DNA of 59,984 bases from Gammaproteobacteria bacterium (GTDB lineage Bacteria; Pseudomonadota; Gammaproteobacteria; Pseudomonadales; Azotimanducaceae). The notes beneath the pieces are model-generated. The model had not been told where the DNA came from, ran no database searches, and worked only from the letters and a program-made list of their open reading frames with translations. This document shows positions 1 through 7,415 of this stretch, piece after piece. The translations under genes and the position numbers were made by a program. Every line of letters begins with the position of its first letter. Position 1 is the first letter of the stretch. The stretch spans positions 1 through 59,984 of the forward strand of contig VYFT01000046.1 of NCBI GenBank assembly GCA_009842245.1, in the 5' to 3' direction.

Positions 1-247
1 GAAGTATTCATCAGTAACAATTATATTTCGCAGTAGTCTTAAGAAAGTTTGCGTACGTAGCGAGTAAAGTACTATCCCACAAAATACAGTGGTTCTAGGA
101 AAGAGCTGGCAGAATCGGGTTTGCTCGACTCTTTACGGTGCTTAAATACAGAGTTCGAAGTATGCGACTATGCCGATGTTCTTCGATCACGACAGACCTG
201 ATGTCCACTAGTTCTTAACATTAACGCTTCGAAAGCTTATCTGGAAT
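1..247. other. Leader region before hemJ, no gene seen
   Basis: No open frame with coding character and no RNA gene is recognisable here. The region presumably carries the promoter of the hemJ-hemL-kinase run, but I cannot point to convincing -35 and -10 boxes. The gene upstream is outside the window. Confidence 0.4.
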
Positions 248-688
248 TTGAGATTGAGTAGTCTGTCTCCATGGTTGCGGGTGTTGCATCTCACGTTTAT
301 GGTCACGTGGTTTGCAGCGTTGTTTTACCTCCCAAGATTGTTCGTGTATCACGCTGAGACAACCGACCGTACGAGTTTGTCTCGTTTCGAAGTGATGGAA
401 CGGCGTTTGTACTATGGAATTCTCTTACCTTCATCGATACTCACGATCGTTCTGGGTGTCGTGCTATCGGCATTAGCTTGGGACGCTTACGCAACAAAAA
501 CTTGGTATTGGGTTAAACTTGCTCTCGTTGTCTCGTTGTTTGGCTACCAAGGAATGTGCTCTCGCTTCCGCAAACAATTTGTCCGCAATCAGAACTCTAG
601 GTCTCATACTTTTTACCGTTGGTTCAACGAAGTCCCATTAGTATTTCTGTTATTGATCCTGATCATGGTTGTTGTTCAACCCTTTTGA
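248..688 (+). CDS. hemJ: Protoporphyrinogen oxidase HemJ-like membrane protein
   Basis: A 146-residue, four-helix membrane protein of the HemJ/UPF0093 family, which oxidises protoporphyrinogen IX to protoporphyrin IX in the inner membrane. The N-terminal helix holds the family's typical HLTFMVTWFAALFYLPRLFV stretch with a conserved His at residue 14. A Lys lies in the third helix (WYWVKLAL). Length is normal for the family (about 140-150). The start is a TTG at 248; a second in-frame TTG lies two codons later and no upstream in-frame ATG is visible. hemL follows 35 bases downstream on the same strand, so both ends of the tetrapyrrole pathway sit together, which supports the call. The enzymatic role is inferred from family membership. 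Confidence 0.82.
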   Translation: MRLSSLSPWLRVLHLTFMVTWFAALFYLPRLFVYHAETTDRTSLSRFEVMERRLYYGILLPSSILTIVLGVVLSALAWDAYATKTWYWVKLALVVSLFGYQGMCSRFRKQFVRNQNSRSHTFYRWFNEVPLVFLLLILIMVVVQPF

Positions 689-723
689 TCCATCTGTTCT
701 CAAGTCTTTGCTAGGGAGATTTC

Positions 724-2004
724 ATGCAAACTCAATCTGCTGAAGCATTTCAGCGTGCCCTCCAACTATTTCCAGGTGGTGTAAATTCGCCCGTACGGGC
801 TTTTAAAGGAGTTGGCGGTACCCCAATATTCTTTGAATCAGGACAAGGTCCGTATCTCATTGATCTAGACGGCAACAAGTACATTGACTACGTTGCGTCC
901 TGGGGTCCAATGCTTCAAGGCTACAGTTTCGCTCCGGTTGTGAAAGCTCTGAGTACACAAGCTCAACAAGCGACCAGTTTTGGCGCACCTTCTTTACTCG
1001 AAATAGAACTGGCAGATCTGCTAGTCTCTAGAGTTCCATCCCTTGAAAAAGTACGAATGGTAAACTCGGGTACTGAAGCTACGATGTCTGTAATCCGGTT
1101 GGCAAGAGGAATTACAGATCGCGATCGCATCGTAAAGTTTACTGGGTGTTTCCATGGTCACGCGGACTCTCTTCTCGTCCAAGCTGGCTCTGGTGTGTTA
1201 ACTTTGGGTCTTCCAGACTCACCTGGAGTACCGGAAGCACTAGCTCAGCAGACGCTGTGTCTACCGTACAACGATGTACGAGCAGTCAAGGATGCCTTTA
1301 AACGTTTTGGTAACGAAATTGCAGCAGTTATCGTCGAACCGATTGCTGGAAACATGGGGTGTATTCCTCCGATATCAGGTTTTCTGGAAGAACTTCGAGC
1401 TCAGACTACGAAACATGGTAGCCTACTGATTTTCGATGAGGTTATGACGGGATTTCGTGTAGCTTACGGCGGTGCGCAGGAACTATTCGGCGTCAAACCA
1501 GATCTGACGACACTGGGTAAGGTCATTGGCGGCGGACTACCTGTTGGAGCTTTCGGTGGATCCTCGGAACTTATGGACCAACTGGCACCCGACGGACCAG
1601 TGTACCAGTCCGGTACTCTCTCTGGTAATCCTCTTGCAATGGCTGCAGGACATGCACTGCTAGATTCGTTCGAGAATGACTTCTACGATCAACTTGAAGA
1701 TCGGACAAACCATCTCGTCGAAGGTATTCGAGACTTAGCCAAACAACATCGCACAAGTCTATTCGTTAACGCGACCTGCGGGATGTTTAGTGTCTTCTTC
1801 ACAACACAATCGAGTGTACTCAATTACCACGACGTTACTCAGTGTGACGCAGACACATACTCCAAGTTCTTTCATGAAATGCTTCGGCAGGGTATCTATT
1901 TTGCGCCGTCGGCGTATGAATGTGCGTTCGTCAGTGGCAGTCACACAGCAACGGAAATAGATCAGACTCTCGACTCATTCCATGATGTACTAAGGCGACT
2001 GTGA
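724..2004 (+). CDS. hemL: Glutamate-1-semialdehyde 2,1-aminomutase
   Basis: A 426-residue PLP enzyme of aminotransferase class III that converts glutamate-1-semialdehyde to 5-aminolevulinate, the first tetrapyrrole precursor, in the cytoplasm. Visible family signatures are the N-terminal FPGGVNSPVRAF motif, the PLP phosphate-binding NSGTEATMS segment, the FDEVMTGFR segment, and the Schiff-base lysine K266 in TLGKVIGGGLPVGAFGG. Length equals that of typical HemL (about 426). The ATG has a good ribosome site (AGGGAG at 713-718). The stop overlaps the GTG start of the next gene by four bases (GTGA), suggesting coupled translation. Confidence 0.97.
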   Translation: MQTQSAEAFQRALQLFPGGVNSPVRAFKGVGGTPIFFESGQGPYLIDLDGNKYIDYVASWGPMLQGYSFAPVVKALSTQAQQATSFGAPSLLEIELADLLVSRVPSLEKVRMVNSGTEATMSVIRLARGITDRDRIVKFTGCFHGHADSLLVQAGSGVLTLGLPDSPGVPEALAQQTLCLPYNDVRAVKDAFKRFGNEIAAVIVEPIAGNMGCIPPISGFLEELRAQTTKHGSLLIFDEVMTGFRVAYGGAQELFGVKPDLTTLGKVIGGGLPVGAFGGSSELMDQLAPDGPVYQSGTLSGNPLAMAAGHALLDSFENDFYDQLEDRTNHLVEGIRDLAKQHRTSLFVNATCGMFSVFFTTQSSVLNYHDVTQCDADTYSKFFHEMLRQGIYFAPSAYECAFVSGSHTATEIDQTLDSFHDVLRRL

Positions 2005-3011
2005 GCCCTGAATATCACCTGTTTGGGATTGGCAACGCGTTACTCGATACCGAGTATCAGGTCCAAGAGGAATTTCTCACTCAGAACAGCATAGAAAAGG
2101 GGCGCATGACCTTAATTGACTCTGCGCGGCGAAATGAACTAATTAGATCCGTGGGCAGTACTCCCTACGGAGTAGGTGCGGGCGGTTCTGTCGCGAATGC
2201 CATTTATGCTGCTCAAGGATTTGGGTGTCGCAACTTCTTTGCTGGGGTAGTCGGAGAGGACGAAGTTGGAAAGACATTCGTTGACGAATTGACTCAAGCC
2301 GGTATCGACACTCTACCTCCACTCAAGAATAAGCTAGGAAAGTCTGGTCAGTGCCTGATTTTCGTTACACCTGACGGGGAGAGAAGTATGAACACAAGCA
2401 TCGGCATCGCAGACTCATTCCACTTAGGTGACCTACCTAAATCGCGAATCCAAAGTGCTAAGTTTGTGTTTGTAGAAGGGTATCTAGCTAGTTCACCCCG
2501 CGGGCGCGACGCGGCACGAAGAGTTATCACCACTGCTCGCGAAGCTGGTGTCCAAACTAGCATGACTCTTGCTGACGTTTCGATAGTAAAGAACTTCAAA
2601 GCTGCGCTCGAGTCCATCCTCGTTCCCCAGCTGGACATCGTGTTTTGTAATGTCGAAGAAGCTCTCGCATGGAGTGACGCGAATACTGTGGAAGCTAGCT
2701 ATGAGACCATGCTTGCCTTGGCGCGACTCTGTGTCATCACGCTTTCCGATGCAGGTTGTATCGTATTGGAACGAGGACATTCTCCCCTGCATGTGTCAGG
2801 GTTTCAACAAACACCAATTGACTCAAACGGGGCTGGAGACATGTTCGCTGGAGCGTTTCTTACGGGAGTCGTTAACAATTGGGATAGCTATCGTTGTGCC
2901 CGGTTCGCTAATTTTGCTGCATCCAAGATAGTCACTCAAGTTGGAGCTCGACTGAACTCGATGGAATCGTACCGAGAGTTGTGGCTAGCTTTTAGTCACG
3001 AATCAATGTAA
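2001..3011 (+). CDS. PfkB-family sugar/nucleoside kinase (adenosine kinase-like)
   Basis: A 336-residue ribokinase-fold (PfkB) kinase. The N-terminal substrate-side signature GAGGSVANAIYAAQGFG and the C-terminal DSNGAGDMFAGAF motif are both present. D280 is the expected catalytic base and the GAGD turn forms the anion hole. The family phosphorylates sugars or nucleosides using ATP. The N-terminus (GIGNALLDTEY) resembles bacterial adenosine kinase-like members, but substrate cannot be settled from sequence. Translation starts at GTG 2001, overlapping the hemL stop, so it is probably the last gene of the hemJ-hemL unit. Its 3' end overlaps the convergent sfsA by 16 bases. Confidence 0.88.
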   Translation: MSPEYHLFGIGNALLDTEYQVQEEFLTQNSIEKGRMTLIDSARRNELIRSVGSTPYGVGAGGSVANAIYAAQGFGCRNFFAGVVGEDEVGKTFVDELTQAGIDTLPPLKNKLGKSGQCLIFVTPDGERSMNTSIGIADSFHLGDLPKSRIQSAKFVFVEGYLASSPRGRDAARRVITTAREAGVQTSMTLADVSIVKNFKAALESILVPQLDIVFCNVEEALAWSDANTVEASYETMLALARLCVITLSDAGCIVLERGHSPLHVSGFQQTPIDSNGAGDMFAGAFLTGVVNNWDSYRCARFANFAASKIVTQVGARLNSMESYRELWLAFSHESM

Positions 3012-3691
3012 AAAGGCACCTCTCGATCGAGAGTCATCTCTGTAGGAGAGAGCTTCCACCGGTACGCCACGATCTTGACTTCCCGTCGTTGGGCTTCCTT
3101 CATCGCGTTGCTGTAATCTTCATCAATCTCAGTAGCAACCGTTACCTTTTCAACTCCCGTATGCATCACGGCAAAGAGGAGAATGGCGTTATATCCTTGT
3201 GTCGCTAGTTTTTGAAGTGCTTGCACATGACGCGTAGCTCGCGCACTACGAGCATCTGGAAATCGACCGATACCTCCATCTCCCCACGTTACACTTTTCA
3301 CCTCGATCACAATCGACTCGTTTCCAAAATCAAATCTACCTTGTTCACCGGGAATCTTGAATTCGCGCAGAAGTCTTTCACTTCTTGGAACCGGACAAAC
3401 CAGTCCGCTCTCTAATACTTCTGCAACTAATTGATTAGCCCGAGCTGTGTTCACGCAGACTAAGTGTCGTTCGTCGGTTTCGACGAGTTCAATGGAGTGT
3501 TTCAACTTTCGTTTTGGATTAGAGCTCGTCGAATACCAAATTCGATTACCTGGTGTACTACAACCTGTCATGGCACCCGTGTTCGCACAGTGCACCGTCA
3601 CTGTCATACCATCGGGGGTAGCTATGTCAACGAAGAATCTCTTATACCGCTTTAAAAAGATTCCTTCTTCAAGTCTGCTGTCAAATTTCAC
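2996..3691 (-). CDS. sfsA: SfsA, DNA-binding/nuclease family protein
   Basis: A 231-residue SfsA protein, first described in E. coli as a sugar fermentation stimulator and having a nuclease-like fold. Seen: the N-terminal EGIFLKRYKRFFVDI segment, the CANTGAMTGCSTPGN motif, and the C-terminal block FDFGNESIVIEVKSVT with acidic residues, followed by FPDARSARATRHVQ. These are hallmark SfsA blocks. Length is normal (about 230-235). In E. coli sfsA lies directly before dksA. Here it is next to dksA but divergent from it, with a 78-base shared promoter region (3692-3769). The cellular role of SfsA is not well understood. Confidence 0.93.
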   Translation of the reverse strand: MKFDSRLEEGIFLKRYKRFFVDIATPDGMTVTVHCANTGAMTGCSTPGNRIWYSTSSNPKRKLKHSIELVETDERHLVCVNTARANQLVAEVLESGLVCPVPRSERLLREFKIPGEQGRFDFGNESIVIEVKSVTWGDGGIGRFPDARSARATRHVQALQKLATQGYNAILLFAVMHTGVEKVTVATEIDEDYSNAMKEAQRREVKIVAYRWKLSPTEMTLDREVPFYIDS

Positions 3692-3769
3692 GACAAAAGA
3701 ATTTGTAAAATTCCGTGCTTCATTTTTTCTTTCACTTACTTTACTCGGCTCAGTTCTTCGAAATCAAGC

Positions 3770-4993
3770 ATGACAACCAAGAAATCATCTACGGGCGCAA
3801 AGGTAAAAACACAGAAAAATGATCAAGTTACTAAGGACATAGCTCCGTCTGGCTCGTCTAGGCGCACCCAGCAGTCAAAAAAATCCCCGTCAAAGAAAAA
3901 TACTGCCTCACGCAGTGCTCGAGTGGTGCAGCGTCGTTCTCCGAATACTGAGGCTGCTTCCAAAGTAGTTTTGAAATCCGTAGCAAATTATGTCGCTTCT
4001 AAGCCAGACCCAGCCCAACTCACCGAAACGTCAAAAAGTCAGGCAAAAAAACGCAAGCAATCCACCGAGAAACAAGTACGTTCAAAGCAAGAGTCTCGCA
4101 CCCAGAAAGCAAAGATTCTAGATGAAGGAGCGAAGAAAAGAGCACCTCGTCCCGCCAAAAAGAGTGCGACCACGGAAAGCACTGCCAAAAAGCAACAACG
4201 GCCGACAACAAAGAAAAGAGCTACCAAAAAACAGAGTGCGAAAAGAGTTCAAAGTGCTATCCGAGATGCTGAAGTCCAGAAACCTGATGGCAAAAAAACT
4301 GAACGAAAACGACTTCGTCCGCAGACAAGAACGTCAAAGTCTACCGTAGTCAAGTCCAAAACTACTCCATCGAAACAGACACTTCCCGATACTCCGCCAA
4401 AAGCTTCACCTCGGAAGACTTCAGCTAAGGCAACGGATCAAGCAAAGAGAGCAACTGCAAAGACCAAGAGCAAGACTCAGGCAAAGAAAAAACCGAGTCG
4501 AAAGGTGAGGAAGTCTTCGGCACAGGCACGTACTCACCAGCCTGCAGAGAAACTTACTGATGATTTTGTCATTGGCTTCCAAGGGATCTACTACAAGCCA
4601 TACCGTCTCACCTCAAGGGACCTGTTCATGTCCGGCGCGCAACAGGATCACTTCATGGATATCCTCACACGCGCAAAAGAGAAACTACTGGCCGAAGAAG
4701 CTGACCGTGCAAGTCAATTACAAGAAAATGACGCGAGCAACCTTCCAGATCCGCTAGATCAAGGAACTAACGAAGGAGTTTTTCACAACCAGCTACGAAC
4801 ACGAGATCGAGAGAGTCAGTTGGTTCGAAAAATCAACCGCGCGATCGACTGTTTGAAGACTGGGTCCTACGGCTATTGCGAAGCATGCGGCTGTGAGATT
4901 CCAATTCGTCGATTAGAGGCAAGACCTATTGTGACTAAGTGTATCGACTGTAAAGAACGCGATGAATTACGCGAACGTCAGTTAGGTCAATAG
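3770..4993 (+). CDS. dksA: DksA-type RNA polymerase regulator with long basic N-terminal tail
   Basis: A 407-residue protein in two parts. Residues 1 to about 262 are low-complexity and rich in Lys, Arg, Ser, Thr, Ala and Gln, like eukaryotic H1 tails or AlgP-type proteins. Residues from about 264 to 407 are a complete DksA: coiled coil, then a zinc finger using C370, C373, C391 and C394, including the IRRLEARP block. DksA binds the RNA polymerase secondary channel and works with ppGpp in the stringent response. At the coiled-coil tip the usual D-x-x-D-x-A reads D327-P-L-D330-Q-G332, so the alanine (E. coli A76) is glycine here. Typical DksA is about 150 residues, so the tail is an unusual fusion. 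The ATG opens an uninterrupted frame through the tail, which argues against mis-assembly. The next gene starts 275 bases downstream. Confidence 0.9.
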   Translation: MTTKKSSTGAKVKTQKNDQVTKDIAPSGSSRRTQQSKKSPSKKNTASRSARVVQRRSPNTEAASKVVLKSVANYVASKPDPAQLTETSKSQAKKRKQSTEKQVRSKQESRTQKAKILDEGAKKRAPRPAKKSATTESTAKKQQRPTTKKRATKKQSAKRVQSAIRDAEVQKPDGKKTERKRLRPQTRTSKSTVVKSKTTPSKQTLPDTPPKASPRKTSAKATDQAKRATAKTKSKTQAKKKPSRKVRKSSAQARTHQPAEKLTDDFVIGFQGIYYKPYRLTSRDLFMSGAQQDHFMDILTRAKEKLLAEEADRASQLQENDASNLPDPLDQGTNEGVFHNQLRTRDRESQLVRKINRAIDCLKTGSYGYCEACGCEIPIRRLEARPIVTKCIDCKERDELRERQLGQ

Positions 4994-5124
4994 TTATCGT
5001 CGAACTCAGGAAGAATTGCAACACTCGAGCAATCTTGAGGTGCCGTAATACAGCACAAACGACAATATCACTACGCTCGATTCATTCACCTCAAGAGTCG
5101 TACTGATAGACTGTTCGGCTTCAC

Positions 5125-5148
5125 TAAAATAGTTTCTTCAGTTGGAGG
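5125..5148 (+). promoter_or_regulatory. Conserved leader block of array gene 1
   Basis: TAAAATAGT (5125-5133) followed by GTTGGAGG (5141-5148). The same pair occurs before gene 3 (9501-9530) and a related pair before gene 2 (7300-7330), each 115-150 bases upstream of the start codon. TAAAAT is a plausible -10 box, but no good -35 box is seen at the right distance. Repetition across copies is what supports function; the role as promoter is inferred. The rest of 4994-5268 holds no gene. Confidence 0.4.
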
Positions 5149-5228
5149 TTGGAACGGAACTTTCTAGTTCTACATTAGACGATCGAAACACTCGGTTCGT
5201 TCTCTCTCCATCATCGCTCATTTAACGC

Positions 5229-5246
5229 GAGCCACCCAGATCACTA
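5229..5246 (+). repeat. 18-base leader motif shared with array gene 3
   Basis: GAGCCACCCAGATCACTA here differs by one base from the copy at 9607-9624. Both lie just before an almost identical ribosome-binding segment (GAGGAAATTGATCC then ATG). The conservation could reflect recent duplication or a site acting on translation. Confidence 0.6.
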
Positions 5247-5268
5247 ATTCATGAGAGGAAATTGATCC

Positions 5269-7107
5269 ATGAAAAATTTATTTAAAGTTCTCGGCCTGCT
5301 GTGCATTTTTGCTTTCGTGGCAGTTTGGAGTTATGCAAGCCCATCCATGCCCTACAAGATTACAGGCGAACTCATTTCAATAGAACCGGAAGTTAAAGAA
5401 GGAGAAGCGGCACAGTCCGAGGACGATGCTGAGGCTGAAGTGACTCCTACAGAAGATCCAGCATTCGAACCTGTTGACCTATCCGAAGCAACGCTGACGG
5501 TTTCGTATGACACGCCCAACGCAGAAGGAGAGACCGAAACAGTAGTGCTGTTCGAAGGTCCATACCAAGAGAATTTTGCGAATGTAGTTCAAGTATCAGA
5601 ACCTACCGAAGTCAAAATCTCGCTACAACTTACCGAAGATAGCGCTCCTATGACGATAAACGCCGTTATAGGTACAAATTCTGATGTTCGTTTTGCGTAC
5701 TTAGACCGACCAGGTCCACGCGACCAATTTCTACTCGTTGGATCTACAAATCAAGTGATGAATCCGGAGAATCGGTTTTCCATATCGGGAGACTTGGGCT
5801 TTCTCGGTTCCGATATTTCGAGCGTGACAACAGTTTCCGTGGACGTTATGTATTTCGATGACGAAGGACAACGCCGATTCAAATCTTGGGGAACAGTCCT
5901 ATTAAAGAACGACTCGTTTTCAATTGAAGGAGATGTAGATCGTCCTCTGATGGCGCGAATGTGGGTCAACGACGGCAACAACTATTACACTAGGGCTGAT
6001 GTCATTCTCGAACCGCAATCAGATCTAGTCGTATCACAGTTAGGAAACCAAACTCAGGAGCTAGGCGTAACGAGTGGAAGTGGATACCACAGCAAGCTTG
6101 TTGAGAGTTATCAACAAGACAGTAAATACATCTCTATGATCGAAGCTTATGCTACCGAATACGACCAATACATTAAACGCTGGGAGGCTGGGGAACCGGA
6201 ACCTGAAGCGTCAGATGATGAGGACTCCGATGTAGCAGAAAGCGAGAGTGATGACGAAGGTTCTTCCGAGTCAGAAGATGTCGTCGAGACGCTTACGCCC
6301 GCAGAAGGTTGTGAAGACGCCGTCGCTCAAGAGACCGACATCCCAGATTCGTCCTATACACCTCCAGCTTACTATCGATTACAGCAAAAAGCGACTGCGT
6401 TCAAAAATGACAAGTTAATCGAAATCGCTGAAGGCGATGAGGATCCAATGGCGCGCTATCTAGCTCTCGAATTTGGCCCGTACGGATATTTCGACCCAGA
6501 ATCGCAACTCGCTGCCACGCAATCGCTTGTTGAAGAGTTTGACGAGCAATTCGTTGAATCCAACTTAACGCCAAAAATTGAACAACTTGAGATGAGTTTA
6601 TTGCTTGTCAATAACGATGCGGCATTGGTACCGGGTCAAAAAGTCCCTGAGTTTTCATTAGCAGACTATGATGGCGAAGATCGTTCGCTATATAGTCTAT
6701 TAGCTGATAACGATATAGTCTTAATCGACTTTTGGGCATCTTGGTGCGGACCCTGCATCGCTGACTTTCCCGAACTCAAGAAGCTCCATGCTGCTTACAC
6801 CGACGAAGATTTTGAAATCGTAGGGGTGTCCATTGACAGCACGCAAGAAGATTGGATTGGTGGTGTTGACGAGCACGAACTGCCTTGGATCAACCTTGGT
6901 GAAGTGAAGGGCTGGGAAGGACCAGTGTCAACCATGTATGGCGTGAACGCCATTCCGAAGGGCTTTCTAGTCGATTCGCAGGGATGTATTTATAAGAAGA
7001 ACATCCGACCTGCTGCACTGAAAGATTTCCTCGTCGATCGTTATGGCTTGGATGAATCATTAGAAGAGCCAGAAGAAACGGAAGACGCACCCGAGGTTTC
7101 TAGCTAA
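5269..7107 (+). CDS. Exported TlpA-like thioredoxin-fold protein, array copy 1
   Basis: A 612-residue exported protein. Residues 1-23 form a signal peptide with a likely cleavage after SYA. Residues about 28-285 are beta-rich and resemble the DUF4369-type domain found before TlpA modules (ends in a GDVDRPLMARMWV / SGSGYH pattern). Residues about 300-345 are an acidic Glu/Asp/Ser linker. A helical region follows to about 450. Residues about 460-595 are a TlpA/ResA thioredoxin fold with FWASWCGPCIADFPELKKL, active-site C493 and C496, and a cis-proline in NAIPKGF. The tail is acidic. Besides C493/C496 the mature chain has only C348 (AEGCEDA) and C573 (SQGCIY), both kept in all four copies. Predicted to do disulfide reduction or isomerisation in the periplasm; the target is unknown. 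The start has a strong GAGAGGA site. Confidence 0.88.
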   Translation: MKNLFKVLGLLCIFAFVAVWSYASPSMPYKITGELISIEPEVKEGEAAQSEDDAEAEVTPTEDPAFEPVDLSEATLTVSYDTPNAEGETETVVLFEGPYQENFANVVQVSEPTEVKISLQLTEDSAPMTINAVIGTNSDVRFAYLDRPGPRDQFLLVGSTNQVMNPENRFSISGDLGFLGSDISSVTTVSVDVMYFDDEGQRRFKSWGTVLLKNDSFSIEGDVDRPLMARMWVNDGNNYYTRADVILEPQSDLVVSQLGNQTQELGVTSGSGYHSKLVESYQQDSKYISMIEAYATEYDQYIKRWEAGEPEPEASDDEDSDVAESESDDEGSSESEDVVETLTPAEGCEDAVAQETDIPDSSYTPPAYYRLQQKATAFKNDKLIEIAEGDEDPMARYLALEFGPYGYFDPESQLAATQSLVEEFDEQFVESNLTPKIEQLEMSLLLVNNDAALVPGQKVPEFSLADYDGEDRSLYSLLADNDIVLIDFWASWCGPCIADFPELKKLHAAYTDEDFEIVGVSIDSTQEDWIGGVDEHELPWINLGEVKGWEGPVSTMYGVNAIPKGFLVDSQGCIYKKNIRPAALKDFLVDRYGLDESLEEPEETEDAPEVSS

Positions 7108-7114
7108 AAGTTGG

Positions 7115-7137
7115 GACGTTCCGCCTTGCGGTTCGTC
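7115..7137 (+). terminator. Small inverted repeat after array gene 1
   Basis: GACG-tt-CCGC-ctt-GCGG-tt-CGTC, eight bases after the stop codon of gene 1. It could be an mRNA-stabilising hairpin or part of a two-hairpin terminator with the next element. There is no strong T-run. Confidence 0.35.
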
Positions 7138-7152
7138 TATTTACATTCAGAT

Positions 7153-7205
7153 GAGTGCCTAGCCGCGTAGGTGATTAGTAAGTACCCGACGCGCGCTAGG
7201 CACTC
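7153..7205 (+). terminator. Hairpin terminator candidate after array gene 1
   Basis: GAGTGCCTAGC (7153-7163) pairs perfectly with GCTAGGCACTC (7195-7205), an 11-base-pair stem immediately followed by CTTTT. The loop is 31 bases and itself contains complementary CG-rich parts. It would separate gene 1 from gene 2, so each copy is probably its own transcription unit. Confidence 0.6.
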
Positions 7206-7299
7206 CTTTTACATCTTCTACAGACTTCTCACCGCTCACGACATGCCCTACGTCCGACAGACTAGTGAGACCGCTGTTAAGTACGGTAATTCCTTCCGT

Positions 7300-7330
7300 T
7301 AAAATAGCATTCCTCGTTATCGGGATGAGG
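7300..7330 (+). promoter_or_regulatory. Conserved leader block of array gene 2
   Basis: TAAAATAGC (7300-7308) and GATGAGG (7324-7330) match in order and spacing the TAAAATAGT / GTTGGAGG pair of genes 1 and 3. It lies 116 bases before the start of gene 2. Likely promoter and leader; function inferred from repetition only. The 308-base gap 7108-7415 holds only this block and the hairpins. Confidence 0.35.
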
Positions 7331-7415
7331 TGTCATGTGATTCAGTTTCAAAACTCGAACACCTACTACATCTTCCGTTGATAACGCTAAATAACTGTCG
7401 TGAGGAAATGTACCA

